Of a stretch of 64,000 nt of DNA, positions 61,131-64,000 are shown piece by piece. The DNA is from Dryocola sp051307055. GTDB taxonomy: Bacteria > Pseudomonadota > Gammaproteobacteria > Enterobacterales > Enterobacteriaceae. Each line of letters starts with the position of its first letter. Within the stretch, counting starts at the first letter, position 1. Below the pieces are notes generated by a model. That model had not been told where the DNA came from. It ran no database searches and saw only the letters and a list, made by a program, of their open reading frames with translations. The position numbers were made by a program, and so were the translations under genes. Location: NCBI RefSeq assembly GCF_051307055.1, contig NZ_CP149994.1, positions 1,860,001-1,924,000 of the forward strand, read 5' to 3'.

Positions 61131-61739
61131 ATGAAAAAGCTAGTAATTTTTTTACACGGCGTGGGCAGTTCCGGCGCCGATTTAGAAGGGCTGGGGCTTT
61201 ATTTTCAGCAGGTTATGCCCGAGGTTATTTTTGCTTCACCGAACGGCACCGCACCTTTTGACGGGGGCGATGAGGGTTACCAGTGGTTCAGCGTAGCGGG
61301 CGTAACAGAGCAGTCGCGGCCCGAACGCGTCGTTGAGGCCCGCGCCGCGTTCGATGCCGCCATCGGGGCTATCTTCCGGCAGCATGATGTGACGCCTGGT
61401 AAAGACCAGGTCATTCTGCTCGGATTTTCTCAGGGTTCGATTATGGCGCTGGACGCGCTGGTCACGGCCCGCTTCCCTCTGGCGGGCGTTGCTGCGTTTT
61501 CAGGGCGACTTTCTTCCCCTCGGCCTTATCAGCCAGCGGCAGATTCCGCAGCGCTGCTGGTGCACGGCATCGACGATCGGGTCATTCCGTGGACGGAAAG
61601 CGAAGCTGCCGCCGCTGCGCTGACGGAGGAAGGCGTCGAGGTGGAAACGCTGTTTGAACCGGGCGTGGTGCACACCATTAGCGCCGAGGGCGTCGCCAGG
61701 GCGCTGGAGTTTATTATCCGACGCTTTGAACTCAGCTGA
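61131..61739 (+). CDS. Alpha/beta-hydrolase carboxylesterase
   Basis: 202 residues, phospholipase/carboxylesterase family. The oxyanion motif is IFLHGVGSSG, the nucleophile Ser is in LLGFSQGSIMAL near residue 101, acid Asp in LVHGIDDRVIPW and His in GVVHTISAEG. No signal peptide, so cytoplasmic. Substrate unknown; family members cleave short acyl esters. Confidence 0.88.
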   Translation: MKKLVIFLHGVGSSGADLEGLGLYFQQVMPEVIFASPNGTAPFDGGDEGYQWFSVAGVTEQSRPERVVEARAAFDAAIGAIFRQHDVTPGKDQVILLGFSQGSIMALDALVTARFPLAGVAAFSGRLSSPRPYQPAADSAALLVHGIDDRVIPWTESEAAAAALTEEGVEVETLFEPGVVHTISAEGVARALEFIIRRFELS

Positions 61740-61749
61740 CTCATTTTTT

Positions 61750-61780
61750 AACCCGGCTCGCAACGCGAACCGGGTTTTTT
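61750..61780 (+). terminator. Terminator after the esterase
   Basis: AACCCGG pairs with CCGGGTT and is followed by a run of T: an intrinsic terminator. Confidence 0.88.
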
Positions 61781-62242
61781 ATAACCTGTCTGCGGACCTG
61801 CGCTTTAACTATTAATTATTTCCCTGAGGTAGAATATGTCCCACGCGCTTATTAAACGCTAACGTAAAGATATGAAAATACCAGCTGAAGGGAAGGTGAA
61901 ATATGGTACAAATCTGACGTGTTTGACTACTGAGGACAATTTACTATCCGCAACCGATGAGAAGCAACACCGCGGATACGTTGTGAATATTATGGACATT
62001 ATTTTTACGAACAAGCCGTTCAAAATTTTATTAATAAATCACCCCGCTGTTTTTTCTTCCGCTTTCTTCCTTTCTGGTGAACAACACTGGCGCAACGCGC
62101 TGTAGTTTCGCTCTCCTGCATCCGGCATCACGCACGCGCCGTGCGCTGTAAGGCCATCTGACATTTTTGGTTTGCTTCGTCATTCGCTTAAAGCGAGTCG
62201 ACAAGCCGCTGCGCCTTTATTTTCTCTGTCAGGAGAGAAATT
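61781..62242 (+). promoter_or_regulatory. Long mdtJI leader with a candidate upstream ORF
   Basis: 462 bases without an established gene. An open frame ends at 62105, 137 bases before mdtJ; from the ATG at 61992 it encodes 37 residues (MDIIFTNKPFKILLINHPAV... ending EQHWRNAL), and from 61872 it encodes 77. E. coli has a leader peptide, mdtU, that couples mdtJI translation to polyamines, so a similar control is plausible. A CGCACG/CGTGCG hairpin is at 62131-62145. I cannot confirm identity with MdtU. Confidence 0.35.
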
Positions 62243-62617
62243 ATGTTGTACTGGATTTTATTAGCTCTGGCTATCGCCGCTGAAATTACCGGCACGCTGT
62301 CTATGAAGTGGTCAAGCGTAAGTGACAGTAACGCCGGTTATATTTTTATGCTGGTGATGATCTCATTTTCTTATATTTTACTTTCTTTTTCGGTCAAGCG
62401 TATCGCCCTTGGCGTGGCCTACGCCATGTGGGAAGGTACGGGTATTTTATTTATTACGTTGTTCAGCGTTCTGCTGTTCGACGAGTCCATCTCCCTGCTG
62501 AAAATAACTGGCTTAACCACGCTGGTGGTGGGTATTGCATTAATTAAATCGGGAACCAGCACAAAGAAGATTTGTAAGCGGCAGACGGCCCGGGGAGGTG
62601 ACCATGGCGTCGTTTGA
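62243..62617 (+). CDS. mdtJ: Spermidine export SMR protein MdtJ
   Basis: 124 residues (E. coli 121). Four-helix small multidrug resistance protein that works with MdtI to export spermidine. Catalytic Glu14 in ALAIAAEITGTLSMKW, and ALGVAYAMWEGTGILFITLFSVLLFDE is diagnostic. AGGAGAG precedes the ATG. mdtI begins 14 bases before its stop. Confidence 0.94.
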   Translation: MLYWILLALAIAAEITGTLSMKWSSVSDSNAGYIFMLVMISFSYILLSFSVKRIALGVAYAMWEGTGILFITLFSVLLFDESISLLKITGLTTLVVGIALIKSGTSTKKICKRQTARGGDHGVV

Positions 62618-62933
62618 ATGGGTACACGCCGCCTGGTTACTGGCCGCCATCGTGCTGGAAATTGCCGCCAACGTATTCCTTAAACAGTCTGACGGCTTCC
62701 GTCGCCCTCTCTACGGCGTGCTTTCTTTGCTGGCGGTGCTTACCGCATTTAGCGCGCTGGCGCAGGCGGTTAAGGGGATCGAGCTTTCAGTGGCTTACGC
62801 GCTATGGGGCGGCTTTGGGATTGCCGCGACGCTCGCCGCCGGCTGGCTGCTTTTTGGACAGCGGCTGAACCGCAAAGGCTGGCTGGGATTGATCCTCCTG
62901 CTGACGGGCATGATCATCATCAAAATTGCCTGA
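62604..62933 (+). CDS. mdtI: Spermidine export SMR protein MdtI
   Basis: 109 residues, as in E. coli MdtI. Four membrane helices; FEWVHAAWLLAAIVLEIAANVFLKQSDGFRRPLYG with Glu19, VAYALWGGFGIAATLAAGWLLFGQRLNRKGW. The ATG at 62604 has GGAGG five bases before; a GTG six bases upstream is unlikely. Overlaps mdtJ, so they are coupled and form the heteromeric exporter. Confidence 0.94.
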   Translation: MASFEWVHAAWLLAAIVLEIAANVFLKQSDGFRRPLYGVLSLLAVLTAFSALAQAVKGIELSVAYALWGGFGIAATLAAGWLLFGQRLNRKGWLGLILLLTGMIIIKIA

Positions 62934-62980
62934 AACCGTATAGCTGGCGTACCGCAGGGCTACTGTTCTGGCAGGCGATG

Positions 62981-63787
62981 CTACTGGCTTGCCAGCGCTT
63001 CTAAGCGATCCCGGAAGCCGGTGACTGAAATGGCACGGTTATCGGCGCGATAGCGATCTTTTGCCGCAGGCGCGGAACTTTGCACGGCAATCAGCTGCCA
63101 GCCGCTATCGGTTTTAAGCATCAGGGGTGAACCGCTGTCGCCCGGCAGCGTGTCGCACTGATGCGACAGAACGGTGTTTTGCGCCCAGCCGGTGACCAGG
63201 CAGTCGGTATGAGTATAAAGGTCGTCCAGATGATCCTCAGGATAGCCTGACTGCGTGACCTTACGATCCTGCGCTTTTAACGCTTCGGTCAGCGCATCGC
63301 GATCGCCGGTAAACAAGGGAAGGGGCGTGATGCCCGAAGGCGGGTTATGCAATATCACCAGCCCGAAATCGTGCGGCGCCGCGCCGGGAGGCACAATCCA
63401 GCCGTCGCCGTCCGCTTTTAAACGTCGCCCGAGGGAGCTTTCCACCCGGCCTTCGATATCGTGAATTTCGTAACGCCATCTCCCTTTTAGCGAGATAAAG
63501 CGTAATACGACGGCTTTGTCAGCTTTACCGCGGGGAGGCTGCAGCAGACAGTGCCCGGCCGTTAAGGCCAGATGAGGTGAAATTAAGGTGGCGGTGCATA
63601 AGTTGCCGCTGGCGGTTTCCAGCTGGCCGATGGCATCCCACGGGCTGTCGGCGGGATGGTCCACCTGGGTTCGGTCATCGTTGCCAAAAAACAACGTTTT
63701 CACTTCCGCAGCGTTGTCATTATCGGCCTGTGACAGGGCCGGTAATAAACATAAAGCGCCTGACAGCAATACAACTCTTTTGTACAT
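62981..63787 (-). CDS. ydgD: Trypsin-like serine protease YdgD
   Basis: 268 residues with an N-terminal signal peptide (cut after ALSQA), so periplasmic. The chymotrypsin-fold triad is His in ALTAGHCLL, Asp in HDFGLVIL and Ser in LPGDSGSPLM. Like E. coli YdgD, which sits next to mdtI; its substrate is unknown. Convergent with mdtI; the 47-base gap has no strong terminator. Confidence 0.9.
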   Translation of the reverse strand: MYKRVVLLSGALCLLPALSQADNDNAAEVKTLFFGNDDRTQVDHPADSPWDAIGQLETASGNLCTATLISPHLALTAGHCLLQPPRGKADKAVVLRFISLKGRWRYEIHDIEGRVESSLGRRLKADGDGWIVPPGAAPHDFGLVILHNPPSGITPLPLFTGDRDALTEALKAQDRKVTQSGYPEDHLDDLYTHTDCLVTGWAQNTVLSHQCDTLPGDSGSPLMLKTDSGWQLIAVQSSAPAAKDRYRADNRAISVTGFRDRLEALASQ

Positions 63788-63891
63788 ATCACTCTCTGTG
63801 GGGCGATTAATTATGATTTTTGTATAAACCCGATGGCATAACTATAGACGGGCCGCGGAGAAAGTGGGAGTAAAAACAGCGTGCTACGCCT

Positions 63892-63972
63892 TTAAATCCA
63901 GAAGCTGAAGGTAATAATGCCGCAGACGATCAGCAGCGAAAGGATGATTTCAAAACCGTAGCGTCGCAACAT
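63892..63972 (-). CDS. ydgU: Small membrane peptide YdgU
   Basis: 26 residues: MLRRYGFEIILSLLIVCGII then TFSFWI. Basic N-terminus and one membrane helix match E. coli YdgU, which also lies upstream of ydgD. GGAG stands eight bases before the ATG. Function unknown. Found near the window end and too short for ordinary ORF searches. Confidence 0.78.
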   Translation of the reverse strand: MLRRYGFEIILSLLIVCGIITFSFWI

Positions 63973-64000
63973 CACCCGGACTCCAGAAGTAAACATCCGG

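Noticed and set aside
61872..62105. 77-codon frame as an ordinary gene
   Set aside because: No family match and poor ribosome binding site; kept only as a possible leader ORF of mdtJI.
1..64000. tRNA, rRNA, CRISPR arrays, insertion sequences, prophage or toxin-antitoxin genes
   Set aside because: None could be recognised by reading; no transposase, integrase or regularly spaced repeats were seen.

Overview
The window is chromosomal DNA of a member of the Enterobacteriaceae. Nearly every core gene matches an Escherichia coli K-12 gene in product and length, and the order falls into E. coli-like blocks: ydiV-selO...aroH-ppsR-ppsA; btuR-yciK-sohB-yciN-topA-cysB-ymiA-yciX-ymiC-acnA-ribA-pgpB-lapAB-pyrF-yciH-osmB-yciT-yciZ; pqqU-ansP; lacIZY; mdtJI-ydgD-ydgU. 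Accessory cargo not found at these places in K-12 points to a relative of Enterobacter, Cronobacter, Cedecea or similar rather than Escherichia. Genus assignment is inference only. I see no rRNA, tRNA, CRISPR array, insertion sequence or prophage.

Layout. 1-8.3 kb: ydiV and selO, then a haemin uptake operon (hemP-hemR-hmuSTUV, minus strand) under a near-perfect Fur box. 8.4-13.1 kb: aroH with a TrpR-type operator, ppsR and ppsA. 13.2-17.3 kb: a divergent GPH sugar symporter and GH3 glycosidase pair. 17.3-33 kb: the conserved btuR-to-osmB block, including topA, cysB, acnA, the lapAB heat-shock operon and pyrF. 33.3-38.4 kb: yciT, the glycyl-radical genes ybiW and ybiY, fsaA, then yciZ. The radical-enzyme cassette sits exactly between two genes that are neighbours in K-12, and its control region carries an FNR-like box and DeoR-type repeats. 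38.5-43.7 kb: a molybdenum aldehyde oxidoreductase operon (paoABCD plus a MocA-type nucleotidyltransferase) in which PaoA lacks the expected Tat signal. 43.9-47.5 kb: LexA-controlled umuDC, an MscS-family channel and a DUF4186 gene. 47.5-52.7 kb: a REP pair, pqqU, idi, ansP and a YjbR-like gene. 52.7-59.1 kb: lacY, lacZ and lacI, with E. coli-like CRP site, promoter, O1 and O2, but a DUF924 gene lodged between lacI and lacZ. 59.2-64 kb: a glutathione S-transferase, an arylamine N-acetyltransferase, pptA, an esterase, mdtJI with a long leader, ydgD and ydgU.

How the genes work together. Haem import and degradation form one iron-responsive unit. ppsR and ppsA are the regulator and enzyme of phosphoenolpyruvate synthesis. 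ybiW, ybiY and fsaA probably form an anaerobic catabolic route for a 1,5-anhydrohexitol phosphate. The pao operon encodes an enzyme together with its cofactor maturation. The lac and GPH/GH3 loci are two glycoside-use modules.

Gene starts were often moved downstream to the codon with a ribosome binding site and the family's usual length; each entry says so. All homology calls are from recognising the sequences, not from a search.
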